Made by a program: the position numbers and the translations under genes. Of a DNA stretch of 64,000 bases, positions 9,737 to 21,682 are shown piece after piece (position 1 is the stretch's first letter; each line of letters opens with the position of its first letter). Source of the DNA: Carnegiea gigantea (lineage: Eukaryota > Streptophyta > Magnoliopsida > Caryophyllales > Cactaceae); NCBI GenBank assembly GCA_029747015.1, contig JAKOGI010001277.1, positions 193,501-257,500 of the forward strand, written 5' to 3'. The notes under the pieces are model-generated. The model was given only the letters and a program-made list of their open reading frames with translations. It was not told the origin of the DNA and ran no database searches.

Positions 9737-11406
9737 TGCAAAGACTAAAAAAAATATATACAACCTCCTCAGGATAGACATAGATAATATTCAAATGGTA
9801 AGGATGATCCAAATGTAGCCCAAAAAGATGCAAAATATTATTAACAAACAGAATAGAGAATGAAATTTCAAAAACGCTTAATAGGCCATAATGTAAAATT
9901 CGAGCCAACTATCCTCCAAATTATCAAATACAATTATTCTGGCATATGAAATGAGTAAGACTAGAAGGCCGGTAAAAACCTCACTATAGTTATGGGGCAC
10001 TCAGCACTCATGTGTTTAACAATGTATATACGTGAAGGTTCTCTTAATTCTCATTACTTTGACACAAATCTACCATAGGCTTGAAAAGATTCTCAAATTC
10101 GCTACTACTGAAATGTAAATACATTAAACAATCATGAGGACTTTCATAGGGAAGTAACGGGGCTTAGGGTAACGGTACCAGAGGAACAAATGGTTTTTTG
10201 CAAATGAGGAGCTAAAAGCCATAGACTAAGAGCTTAAATAATTCCAATGCATCATACTAGATCCTTCTCAAACCATATCAACTTATCAACAAACTAAATC
10301 CCTAAATGAGAAGAGAAAGAGTCAAAAATTACAAATATCTTTCATTCTCATCAAGGCTAATCACTTTTTTCGAATTTTTTTCTGATGATTTCATATTGAT
10401 TTTGTTGCTTCTTTTTTTTCCAAAAAATGATAGCCAAGGGAATTTCCATAATGAACTTTGAAAAACCGAACTCTTCTCTAAACTTTACACAATAAAACAG
10501 AAGATTTATTTTTTTTTTACACCCCTGCACCAAACAACTAAAAATTCACCAAAAACAATAATAATCCACCTTGCTAACACCCGATCAAATTGATGCAAAA
10601 GAATATAACGCTCCTCTTAGCCTTGGCTTAAAGGTAAGATAAGTGTTTGACCATGGGCTAAAAATAGGAGGGTTAAATCAAGAAAAATGAAAAAAAGGCA
10701 CAAAGGGGCTAACAAAGGGATGCAATGCATAACAAGGGTGGCTATTTGGCCATGGGTTTCAAATAAATCAAAGAAAAACCGCCTCAATCACATTGCCTAA
10801 ATGCATATGCGAAATGTGGTCTTGAATGAGAATCAAAGCAAGTTCTAGAGAATTGACATCAAGGAAGAGTCACACATGAAGAAATATAAGAGACTATAAA
10901 TGATAAATAGCCTCTTAAAGCTCAAAAGCTCACGAGACATCTACCATAATTAAAACTAGCTTACAGGCAAATACATGCCAGAATTTCATGTAAAGACTTA
11001 TGGGAAAAATCAATTCGCACCCAACATATGGTCAAAGCATGAAGCACATTTTGAAAATTCATTCGCAAAATTTTATGCATAATTTGGGGAAATCAAAGGA
11101 TCAAACTAACCAAAGAAAGCTGTCAAATCTATAAAGATCATCATCGGAGGATGTTTTTTTATGTGCTTTTTTTGTTTTTTTTGGGGATAAATGCATGCTC
11201 CTACAAAAATGCAAACTAAAATCCAAAAGAAACTAACAAAAGAAAGAAACTAAATGCAACCCAGAAGAAAACTAAATGCACTACTAAAACAAAACTAAAA
11301 CAAAAATTACAAAAGCTACCACTAAAAATATATACAAAGCAAAAACAAACAAACACACTAAACAAGAAAAAAGAATGGGCATCAGATGCCAAATGTAATG
11401 ACCTAC
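9737..11406 (-). other. E3 3' non-coding region
   Basis: About 1.7 kb between integrase and 3' LTR where some Athila elements keep an env-like gene. I see no env-like frame, only AT-rich sequence and homopolymer tracts. Confidence 0.5.
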
Positions 11407-11446
11407 TCACTCCCCTATGCTTGAATCACACATTGTCCTCAATGTG
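11407..11446 (-). other. E3 internal purine tract and perfect hairpin module
   Basis: The hairpin CACATTG-TCCT-CAATGTG (11429-11446, plus strand) has a perfect 7-bp stem. On the minus strand it is followed by the purine-rich ATAGGGGAGTGAG (11407-11419). It lies about 1.7 kb upstream of the LTR-proximal module at 9698-9736. Confidence 0.65.
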
Positions 11447-11614
11447 GGCACATCATAATAAAAAGGGAAGGGAGGGGGAAAATCAAAATCAGAGTTAAAG
11501 GGCACCTGAAAATTTTGCTGCATTTGACCCTTTCTTCTATGATTGAACTGGATCAGATAGCATATGAATATTGACATTTTCAATTGGTTGTCCCACTAGA
11601 TATGGCTTCAATAG

Positions 11615-12621
11615 TTATCCATTGACTGTGAAAGCTCCGATAGACTCACTCCATATATCCACTATTCCACTGGATTGAACTTTGGTAGCGGTAAATGGCC
11701 TCGACAATCGGGATTTCAGTTTACCTGGAAACAATCGCAATCTTGAGTTGAATAGGAGGACCATATCTCCTTTGTTAAAATGCTTCGTCACAATGTGTTT
11801 GTCATGCCATTTCTTAGTTCGCTCTTCGTAAATACGGGAATTCTCATAAGCCTCCAATCTTAGTTCGTTGAGCTCGTTTAATTACAGGAATCTTCGTTCT
11901 CCTACTGGTTTGAGATCAAAATTGAGTGTCCTTATAGCCCAGTAGGCCTTATGCTCCAGTTCTATGGGTAAGTGACAAGGTTAACACTAACCGGCATAGT
12001 ATGGTACCTAGAGGGATCTTATAAGTAGTTCGGTATGCCCACAGAGCATCATCAAACTTCAAAGACCAATCTTTTGGGGACCGATCCACCGTTTTTTCCG
12101 ATATGCTTTTCAATTCTCTGTTCGAGAGTTCCACCCGCCCACTTGTTTAAGGATTATAAGGCGTAGCGACCTTATAAAATATCCTGTATTTTTTTAAGAG
12201 TGACTCAAGAGGCTTAGAAGAGCTCTTGGTGTACCAAATTGTGTGAAAATATTTTTCCTCAGAAATTTAAGAACAACTTTTGAATCATTTTTCGGGGATA
12301 CAATGGCTTCCATTAGAAACATAGTTGACTGCCACGAGGATATAAAGGTTATTATGGAAAGGAGGAAAAGGAACCATGAAGTCGATCCTCAATACATCAA
12401 ACAACTCTATCTCGAGTATGCTACTTTGAGGCATTTCATGCCTCTTGGAAATGTTTCCTACTCGTTGACATCTACCACATGTCATGATAAATTTCCTTGT
12501 GTCCTTAAAGAGTGTGGGCCAATAGAAACCTGCTTGGAGTATTTTCGCAATAGTTTTATCTGATCCAAAGTGACCACCATAGGTTGAGGCAAGGCAATGG
12601 TGTAAGATACTATGGACCTCT
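11615..12621 (-). pseudogene. E3 integrase, catalytic and C-terminal part
   Basis: Continues the integrase that is broken off at 16029. Minus-strand pieces show the zinc-binding tail (CGRCQRVGNISKRHEMPQ, near 12440-12485), the first catalytic Asp region (FDVLRIDFMVPFP), the mid-core ([25 protein letters not shown], 11990-12080) and the C-terminal LRLFPGKLKSRLSRPF motif (11690-11760) that precedes DNA binding. Integrase would join the cDNA to the host genome. Stops and frame changes between pieces make it non-functional. Confidence 0.8.
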
Positions 12622-12626
12622 TCTTC

Positions 12627-15600
12627 TGTAATAACCCAACTCTAACCCATATTATTTATTTAAATCATATGTATTTATTTAATTAATCATGTTTATTTAT
12701 TTAATTTATCATGTTTATAGATTTAATCACTCATGGTTATTTGTTTAATCAAATCATGTTCATTAATTTAATTACCCTCAATTTATATATTTACCGAATT
12801 ACCTTATGTCATTTAAATTTGTCACTTTCATTTATGGTGTTTACTCATCCCGATTGGGGGATATTTTATTTGGGTCCCATTTGCAATTCAAGTTTCATTG
12901 ATTGTTAATTCAAGTTTTGTTGATTAATTAAATATCGGGTGAATTGATAGTAGGCCTCGATAATTATGGTTTGAGAAATTATTATTATTATCATCATTAT
13001 GATTATTATTATTGTTATTATTATTTTGATAACATTACAAAAATTTAATTTTGAGTTACGCAAAAACGTTATCGTTACGAAGCGTTTTATTCCCGAACTC
13101 AACTTATTTCGACCCAACTTGAAGCCCAACAAGTTTGCATTCTTTAACCTAACTAATTACCACGATTTAAGGCTAACCATGGTTAAAAAAAGGTTTGTTG
13201 AGGATAAAATTTCAACCACAAGTTAGACTAGTCAAAACAAATACAAATCAACCTAAAAAATTCCATTTTCTCTCTCCTCTCTCTCTCCCCCTCACAGCAG
13301 TAGCCCAGCCACTATTTGGGTTGTTTCCGGCCACTTTTCTGGCCAGCTCAAGTGTTTTCCGACTCCTCTCAACATTCTAGTACTCTAGCTACCATTCTCC
13401 ATCATCAAAACCATTAAACCTCATCTTCATCTCTACTTATTTACAATCAAAGTGAGTAAACCCTAATCTTAATTTTGTTGATTTTGATTTTATTTTAGTT
13501 TTGATTCTTGTTTTGATGCTTGTGATAATTGATCATGATATTTTGATAAGAAATAAGAGTTATTTTGGTATTGATCATGGTGAAGTTGAGCTTGATTCAT
13601 GCTAGGGTTTAGGGATGATCATGTTCATGCAAGCTTAAGTTAAAACCATGTTTATGGATTGATTTATATTTGATTTTGTAATATTTAGTTTTATTGATGT
13701 TTATGACGATGTTTTGGGTGATTTGGAATGATTTCAAGTAAGGATTTATGTGAAAAAGGAAGAGAAAACTAAAACAGTGAATGCTGGAAATTTTAGAAAA
13801 CAGGGCAAAATTCAAGATTAAACTGGTAATGATCAGCTCATGGAAAAATTATGATTTTTGGTGAGTATGTATTTCAGTATGTTAGCTTTCAAATGGCTTT
13901 TAAATCACCTTAATCCGAGGTCTATAGGTAAAGTTATGGTCATTTTACCAAAACTACGCAGAATGGGATCAAAATTGACACACTTGTGTTTTAGCCTCAT
14001 TTTGGGAACTCTATTGTGGGAATCATGCTTTGTTTGTAAATGAAAGTTTTTTAGAACTTCTTAGTCTTTTCATATTAGGATTTTAGGTCTCCATTTGAGG
14101 TCTAGGGTGAAAGTTATGAATTTTTAAAGTGAACTGGCCTGCTTTGGTGTAAATTAAACTGTTATTACAATTTCTATGCAGCATATAGAGGAAAATTTTA
14201 AAAATTTTACTGTAGATTTTCCATATTATTTTCAAATTTCCTATGAGGTTTCATGAATTTTGATTGAGTATTTTGAGTTTGATGATTTTTAGAAGCATTT
14301 TGAGTATTTGTGTAAAGAGCAATAAGAAAGATTAAGTGAGATTGATCATGCATTCATTTTATGTATTTTGGGCCAAGTAAGGTCATTTAAGGAGGAAATG
14401 AATATTCATAGACTTTCATGGAGCTTTTAGCTTGATTAATGAGAAAGAAGAAGACAAGTATACAATTTGAGAGCTTGTTTATGAGCTTTGAATCACTTAT
14501 AGATTTTTTCAAAGAAAATACCAAGCTTAGTGAGCTTAATAGCTTCTATTGAGTTCAATGACTCATTTGGGGTGGTATTCCATATCTAATGAATTCATAA
14601 ATAAAATATGAGAAGTGGGGAGAGTTATGACTCAGAAACCATATTTCTCAAACCAAGTTATTACAGTTTATGCTATTTTGATCCAAGATATACCTCTCTT
14701 GGCCTCAAACTTCTATTACTTATTCAATTCAGAATGTATCAAATGTATTTATCAAGCCAATCTAGTATACTCGCTATTATCTTGAACCAAATTATATATC
14801 AGTAAACCTTAAAACCGTATCAGCAACCTATTTCAGAAAAGGCCACAATCACTCTCTCAATTGTCACCATCAAGGCCTTTTTCTTGGTAATCTCATTTAT
14901 CTCATTATGAACTATTTTACTTTCATTTGCTTTATATCAAATGTAATTGCTTTCATCAATTCAGTTTTGAAGTTATATTGAAATACCCAAGTTATGTATA
15001 CCATTTAATTACTCAATTTCTGTTACACATACTTTTACTTACTCAATTATATGAGTAAGGATCATTTACTGACTACACATACTTACAATGACATTTATGA
15101 AACAGAGTTGAGGCCTAGTTATCGTTCCCCGTTATGCATAAGTGTTATCAAGTCAGAACATATTTTTCAAGTCAGATGACATTTATGAAACAACTGACTT
15201 TTATCAAGTCAGATGACATTTTTAAAGGCTCAAGGTATTTCTATTGCCTGTATTTTCAGAAAATAGAACATGTTTATCAAGTTACAACTCTTAATGAGTT
15301 TATCAATGAATCCGTTTATACAGTGATTTGCCATTTAACTTGTGACCCCGTCAGTTATCATCTATAGGGCGTCAGCCCATCATTTACCCGCGTGACTTCA
15401 GGCCAACTCTTGATCGGATTGGCAGGTGTACACCTATGTATAGATCATATTATTGCAAGGGTTTACATTCAGATAATAATGAGCAATTCAGTAACATATT
15501 ACTTTCATTTTCATTGTTATTGCCAACTAAATGAGTTGCAAAAGCGGGTATCCATCAACAGTATTTATATGCTCATTTTACAATACAGGAATGCATGTAT

Positions 15601-16023
15601 TGAGTTTTTGCTCACATTTTCGAATTGTTTTCATGTTTCCATTTTAGGTGATGAAGTATCACATGTTTTCCCTTTTAGCATGTCCTTTTAGAAATCATCA
15701 GATGCTCATAGTGGATTCAGCATAGCATGATTATTGGAAACAACCTTAAGGTCAAGCTAGATCTATATTCAATATACTTGCATAGTGTGGAGTGCAAGTT
15801 ATCACATGGTATGATTAAGTCGATGTTATTGAAGTTGAATTATTATGGACTTTGATCTTGAAGTGTTTCAGTTAATAGATTTTGTGATTGTGAATATGAG
15901 TTGCAAGATTAAATGGTTTCAGTGAGTCTTGTCCTTATCAGGACAGCGGTAGCGCCTTCTATTATTAAGTCTTCCACTGTAATTTTTTGTAAATCATGTC
16001 ATTAGCATTTTGGGGGCGTTACA
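12627..16023 (+). mobile_element. Solo LTR (Tekay/Del-like chromovirus) inside E3 integrase
   Basis: Begins TGTAATAACCC and ends GGGGGCGTTACA, and is flanked by the perfect 5-bp duplication TCTTC (12622-12626 and 16024-16028). Removing it with one TCTTC copy rejoins the integrase reading frame (LPED followed by EEEVHSILHHC). At 3397 bp with no pol sequence it fits a long solo LTR; TGTAAC...GTTACA-type ends and such length are typical of Tekay/Del chromoviruses. A CT-rich leader-like stretch at 13265-13300 followed by a donor-like GTGAGT (about 13451) suggests plus orientation. The family is inference. Confidence 0.75.
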
Positions 16024-16028
16024 TCTTC

Positions 16029-16316
16029 AGGCAAGCATCTTCTATAAATATCATCTCCGCATAGCTTATAAAGGAAAGGGACTTCCCACACATAGTATTT
16101 GGCATCCGCAAAGAACTTCTTTTTTTGTTGGTAGGATAATCCTAGAGGTAACACACCACACACTTTGAAGTTCTCCATATCAGCATACCATGGAGCAGCT
16201 TGTTGGGATATAGTCAATAACTGCTCATTGGGGAAAGAATCATCAATGGGAAGCTCCTCATTAGGAGTGGATTCTGGGCCTAAACGAGATAGGTGATTTG
16301 CAACCACATTTGCCAA
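16029..16316 (-). pseudogene. E3 integrase N-terminal part
   Basis: Frame with the RNase H-integrase linker typical of Athila (NVVANHLSRL, then DDSFPNEQLL) and the start of the integrase zinc domain (LYKLCGDDIYRRCLPED). It stops at the solo LTR and resumes at 12621. Confidence 0.8.
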
Positions 16317-16336
16317 TCTTGCCTTATCTTTGATTT

Positions 16337-16663
16337 CTAATGAAACTCATGAAGGAGGAAGACCCATCGGATGAGTCGAGGATTAGAATCAGATTTCTTC
16401 ATTAAATGTCTTACAGCGGCATGATTCGTGAAAACTATGACCTTGAAATTGATCAAATACCGAAATTTTTCCATGGCAAAGACAACTGCCAAGAACTCCT
16501 GTTCTGTCGTGGCAAAATTCACTTGAGCCTTGTCAAGAGCACAGCTTGCGTAGTATATAGCATATGGTTTATTATCCTTTTGTTGACCTAAGACTGCACC
16601 TACAGCATAGTCACTTGCATCGCACATAATTTCTAAAGGCAGCTCCCAATCTGGAGCTTGCAT
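16337..16663 (-). pseudogene. E3 RNase H
   Basis: Ty3/gypsy RNase H: first catalytic Asp in [16 protein letters not shown], Glu in [16 protein letters not shown], third Asp region [11 protein letters not shown]. It follows RT directly and would remove the RNA strand during cDNA synthesis. The frame is interrupted at both ends. Confidence 0.82.
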
Positions 16664-16693
16664 TACGGGGGTAATAATTAATGCCTCTTTTAA

Positions 16694-17450
16694 TCAGTGA
16701 AAAGCACTCAGGCATTCTTCGTTAAATTCAAAAGGCACATCCTTGACAAGCAATTGGATGATAGGTTTTGCAATTTTTGAAAAATCTTTTATGAAACGTC
16801 GGTAAAAATCGACATGTCGGAGAAAACTTCTCACACTTTTTATAGAAGTTGGTGGTGGTAACTTCTCAATTACCTCCACTGTTGCTTTATCAACTTCATT
16901 GCCTCTATTAGAAACAACATGACCAAGGACAACTCTCTCTTGCACCATAAAATGACATTTCTCCCAATTCAAGACCAAATTTACATCTTCACATCTTTGC
17001 AAAACTTTAGATAAGTTGTTCAAGTAGTGATCATACATTGTACCATATACAGAAAAATCATCCATAAAGACTTCCATTATATCCCATAAAATCTGAAAAG
17101 ATAGCCATCATGCAACGTTAAAATGTGGCAGGGGCATTATATAACCCAAATGGCATTCGTCTATAAGCATACGTGCCATATGGGCATGTAAAGATAGTCT
17201 TTTCTTGGTCATTTAGTTGAATAGGGATTTGAAAGAATCCTGAGTATCCATCTAAATAGCAAAAATATGAGTCCTTTGCCAACCGTTCAAGCATTTGGTC
17301 AATGAAGGGAAGTGAAAAATGGTCTTTACGGCTGATTTTATTCAATTTTTGATAATCGATACACATACGCCACCTTGTAACAGTCCTAGTAGGGATTAGC
17401 TCATTATTCTCATTTTTAAAAACAGTCATCCCCCCTTTTCGGTACTACAT
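16694..17450 (-). pseudogene. E3 reverse transcriptase
   Basis: Two consecutive minus-strand frames (17118-17429 and 16694-17077) give RT motifs in order: RMCIDYQKLNKISRKDHF, PFIDQMLERLAKDSYF, LDGYSGFFQIPI, CPYGTYAYRRMPFGL, then the active-site FMDD (about 17057-17068) and the thumb start VVLGHVVSNRG. The motifs match Athila RT. A stop or frame change between 17077 and 17118 separates the finger/palm from the FMDD part, so no full enzyme can be made. Confidence 0.85.
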
Positions 17451-17578
17451 AGACCGGGCTTACGCACGCAGTATCTGAGATAGGGTAGATAATGCCAGCT
17501 TTAAGCAACTTCAAAATGTCCTTTTTAACCACTTCTTATGTGTAAGGGTTTAACCTCCTTTGGCATTCAATTGACGGC

Positions 17579-18623
17579 TTATGATCGTCCTCCATTGTAT
17601 TCACAGGGAAGGACAAATCCTTTTAAGTCGTCTAAGCTGTATCCTATAGCTTTACGATGCTTTCTTAGTACACTAAGCAAAGAGTCAATCTGGGTAGCAT
17701 TCAAAGTTGCATTCACAATCACAGGATATATAGATTTTGGTCCAAGGAATTCATACCTCAGTGATGAAGGGAGTGGCTTTATCAAATCAGACGAGGGTTT
17801 ACTTTCATCTTGCAATAATTCCATCTTAGTAGAGGAAGGCGAAATTGGTGGAGAGGCTTCTAACAATTTAGCACATTCAGCTACTTTAGGGTTTTCATCC
17901 TCAATAGTGCTATTATTCAACATTAATGCTCAAGTGGATCATTAGAATTAATGCTAGATGTAGTTTCTCGTATTAAACTATCAACCACATCAATCTTATT
18001 ACATTCATCAGATGTAGAAGGAAACTTAGCAGCTTTTAGTAAATTGAATTCCACATGAACATCACCCACATCGAAAGTTAATGTACCGTTTTTTACATCA
18101 ATATGACATTTTGCAGTGGGTAAAAATCACCTCTTGAGAATGATTGGGGTCGGTGTATCCTCTTCCATTTCCAGAATCACAAAGTCTACTAGTATGTATA
18201 AATCTCCTACTTTTATTGGGACATCCTCCAATATACCCACAGGGTATTTCATAGAACGGTCCGCTAACTGCAAGGAGATAGTAATTGGTCTTAACTCCCT
18301 AATTCTAGTTTTTCACACAGAGAAAGGGGCATTAGGCTTACGCTAGACCCTAGATCACATAAAGCACGATTTATAGGCATATTCCCTATTAGGCAGGGAA
18401 TTGAAAAACTACCAGGATCCTTTAAGTTAGTAGGAGACTTATTTTGAATTGCTGTATTGCACTCTTCAGTCAAAGCTACTGTTTCATGTTCTTCTAGCTT
18501 TCTTTTGTTGGACAGAATTTCTTTTAGGAATTTAGCATATGAAGGCATTTGGGTCAAGGCTTTAGTAAATGGTATGTTCATGTAGAGTTTCTTAAGGACG
18601 TTTAAAAACTTTCCAAATTGCAT
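17579..18623 (-). pseudogene. E3 protease and protease-RT linker
   Basis: 18291-18623 contains an Athila-type retropepsin core, IGNMPINRALCDLGSSVSLM, with the catalytic D(L)GSS motif. The frame stops soon after (near 18291). 17579-17923 holds the linker to RT (LDDLKGFVLPCEYNG). Retropepsin would cleave Gag-Pol. Confidence 0.75.
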
Positions 18624-18639
18624 ATCAAGCTTTGCTTTA

Positions 18640-20230
18640 GCTATCCTTTGAGGAAATGGTAAAGGTGGTATGCAGGGCTTTGGAGAAATGGTCTTAGGGT
18701 GGTGACATCATTTATTTCCTTAGAAGGGGAGGATATTTCTTTCTCAACCTTCTCAACGTCCTCATTCCTATCTTGCGAAGATTCATTATTGGTAATTTCC
18801 TTAGGTCCTTTTAGTCGCTTGCGTCATTGTAGAAGCATTGCATTGCATTGCTCCTTTGGGTTAGGCTCAGGTTCACTAGGCAGTCTATCCGAGGGTGCAG
18901 ATGAAAAAGCAGCTTTCTGGGCAATGTGAGTCTCTAACATCCTATTATGAGTTGTAAGCACATCAACCTTGGTGGCTAATTGCTTAATGTACTCATCTTC
19001 TTTCTGTTGGGCCATAAGCATGCTTTCTATCATTAATTCTAGATTTGACTTTTGGGGCGTCTGAGAGGGAGTGGTGGTCTTTGAAAATCAGGGGGTACTC
19101 TAGCATTCATAGGGGGCATATTCACAGGGTTTGGATTCGACCTATGAGAGATATTCGAGTGATTCTTCCAAACTAGATTATAAGTATTAGAGTAAGGGTC
19201 ATAGGTCGGTCTTAGGTTGAAATTTTGAACATAATTAAATTCATTTGATTCTTAGGGAAAAGGACTCCCAACTAGACAATGCAAAGTCATATGCTCAATT
19301 GAACCGCAAGTATCACAAGGGGAAGGGGCATTAGAATTAATAGCATTCACATTTAGTTGGTCCAATCTTTGAGTCATGGCATCTGCTTTAGTAGAAAGTC
19401 AAGTTGGAGCATCGACTTCAAACTTACCTCCAACCCGCTTGGGTTGGGTACGTTCAGATGACCATTGATAGTTATTAAGCACCTTCTCCTTGATAAGACT
19501 ATATGCTTCATCTTTGGTCTTGCTCATTAGAGTTCCTCCTGCCGCCGCATCGATAGTGGACCTCACAGCTTGGGTCACACCATTATAAAATGCCTGGATA
19601 ATCATCTAGTGCTAAAGACCGTGATGGGGGCACAGACGCTGTAAACCTTTAAAACACTCACGGGCTTCATAGAGCGTCTCATCTTTTCTTTGCAGAAAGT
19701 TGGTGATCTAATTTCGCAGGCTAGCTGTCTTACTCGAGGGAAAGAATTTGACGAGAAAAACTTTTGTCAACTCATCCCAAGTCATCATGCAACCAGACGG
19801 CAAGGAATGCAACCACACCCTCGCTTTATCCCTCAATGAGAAAGGGAATAAGCGTAGGCGAATCGCATAAGTAGAGACTCCGTTCAACTTTAGCATATCA
19901 CACACCTCGAAGAATACCGAGAGCTAGAGATTCGGATCTTCTAAGGGAGTTCCTCCGAATTGAGATTGCTGCACCATAGAAATAAGGGCTGGCTTGAGTT
20001 CGAAGTTGTTGGCATCTACCGCAGGTCGAGCTATGTTTGAGGCTTTAGCTTTGATTCCGGGAGTAACGAAATCCCGAAGGGTCCTTCTTTCTTCACCCAC
20101 CATGCTTGAATCCGGTATTGCTTCACGCCTTTGTTCTTCAATCCTTTACTTTTTCTTTCTTAAGCGAAAACTCCTCCCAATTTCAGGATCGGGCTCGTAC
20201 AAAATCAGACTTCGCATAAACTAGGAAAAA
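18640..20230 (-). pseudogene. E3 gag
   Basis: Minus-strand Gag pieces: the N-terminal part (LRDFVTPGIKAKASNIARPA, about 20060) followed by the conserved capsid block (19708-19905: AIRLRLFPFSLRDKARVWLHSLPSG split by no stop), AFYNGVTQAVRSTIDAAAGG (19540-19600), and a CX2CX4HX4C knuckle (CDTCGSIEHMTLHC, about 19296-19337). 18824-19033 adds a charged segment. At least five in-frame stops interrupt it. Confidence 0.8.
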
Positions 20231-20362
20231 TTTCTGCAAGTACTTCACCAATACTACCAGCGCAATTAAACAGGAAAAAAAAATAATAAGAAAATAAAAC
20301 AAAGCAAAACAATAAAATGCTTAGTCATATTCTTAAGACAATACTCAACAGTTAGCAGTTTA

Positions 20363-20380
20363 GCCCCGGCAACTGCACCA
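20363..20380 (-). other. E3 primer-binding site (tRNA-Asp-like)
   Basis: Minus strand TGGTGCAGTTGCCGGGGC, matching the tRNA-Asp-type PBS of E1 with three differences, about a dozen bases from the LTR. Confidence 0.7.
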
Positions 20381-20391
20381 AAAACTTAATG

Positions 20392-21682
20392 TGTGATGTG
20401 TACGTTGTGACTACTACTACTTCTACTGCCGCAAGCGCACGGGTAGATGTAGTATAGACAGGGATATCGTTCCGCAGGGACTGAAGAAACTTACTGAGTG
20501 TTATCTATCGGAATGTGCTAAGCGAAACTATATTCGAGTAGATTTCAATTAGCAATCTCAAATAAAACTTGACTAAATCAATAACAGGAAAAAGTCTAGG
20601 AATTTTCACGGTTGTGGAAGTGAATTGGATCAAATATAATAAACATGTGCTATTTTCTAATTGGTAGATTTCAAGGGATTGTAATCTTTTTCAGAAATTC
20701 AGTCTATTCTTTCGAAATCAACTAAATTTAGCTAAATTAAGAAAATGTCATTCTCTCAAACTAATTTGACTTAATCCAAGTTTAATATATTCAATTACTG
20801 ACTAGCCCTCTTAACATATAAATCTCTCTGTCGAGTCAAAGTTATGTTAAGTCTATTCAAGCAGTCCAACAACCAAATGTCCTCTCTCGAATGTTCACTC
20901 GGTTGTTTCAATAGTGCAAGTAAATCTCGGCCAAAAATTAACCCACAGCATACAAAACATTTGATAGACAAAATGAAACCAATCATGAGAATAACACAAC
21001 TGAACAAACTAAAATATAATCCAATAACAATTCCAAAAACGACTAAATCCCTAGACTAAGAAAACTACTCAGACATGATTGAAAAGATAAACTAACGAAA
21101 GATTGGATGAAATCTGAGCGAAAGCGATTCGATTGAGATGACCTTCACCAAGGGTTTCACAACCGCCTCAGAATAAAAAAAAAACTCTCACACTCAAAAT
21201 TCTCACCAAATAAAAAAACTACAAAGTTTGAGAGAAAAGACTAATCTAAACTATGCTATTGCTTGTAATGCTCTCAGAGATGATTGAGGATACTTTCTTC
21301 TGCTGTCGGCAACACTATTTATAGAAAACTTCAAGCATTCTATGCCATACGGCCGAGGGAAAACGAGGAGGGAACAGTTATAGGCCGACCACGGTCCGTG
21401 GCATCCACCACGGTCCGACCATGATCTGGGCTAGAACCGGATTTCTTGATCTTTCTTTACTCTACGGTCATGGCAACTCATGGTTGACTGTGGGGAGGTT
21501 AAAATATGGCCATTAAAGGGCAAATACCAGGTGAAAAGGCTAAAAATCTTGCAGAACACATAAAACAACTACACCCAAGCGTAAAACGAGAATATGTGAG
21601 TAAATAGCATCATTAAGTACAAAATTCTCCTAAAAACGAGGCAAGATAGCCCTAAAAAGGTGCACATATAAAGCACTTATCA
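20392..21682 (-). repeat. E3 5' LTR
   Basis: Runs from TGTGATGTG (start uncertain by a few bases) to CACTTATCA. It carries a U5-like block (20428-20482), a minus-strand TATA box (plus TATTTATA, 21316-21323) and, upstream of that box in the element's direction, a GC-rich inverted-repeat block with CCACGGTCCGTGG (21385-21420). Confidence 0.85.

Larger units (their letters stand above)
8790..21682 (-). mobile_element. E3: Athila-lineage Ty3/gypsy retrotransposon, degraded
   Basis: Minus-strand element bounded by related LTR sequence at 8790-9697 (truncated) and 20392-21682. Order on the minus strand is LTR, tRNA-Asp-like PBS, gag, protease, RT, RNase H, integrase, non-coding tail, LTR. The RT segment (RKDHFSLPFIDQMLERLA, DGYSGFFQI, YRRMPFGL, FMDDFSVYG) is typical of Athila. 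All frames carry stops. The integrase is split by a solo LTR at 12627-16023. No env-like frame is seen after integrase. Removing the insertion, the element is about 9.5 kb. Confidence 0.88.
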
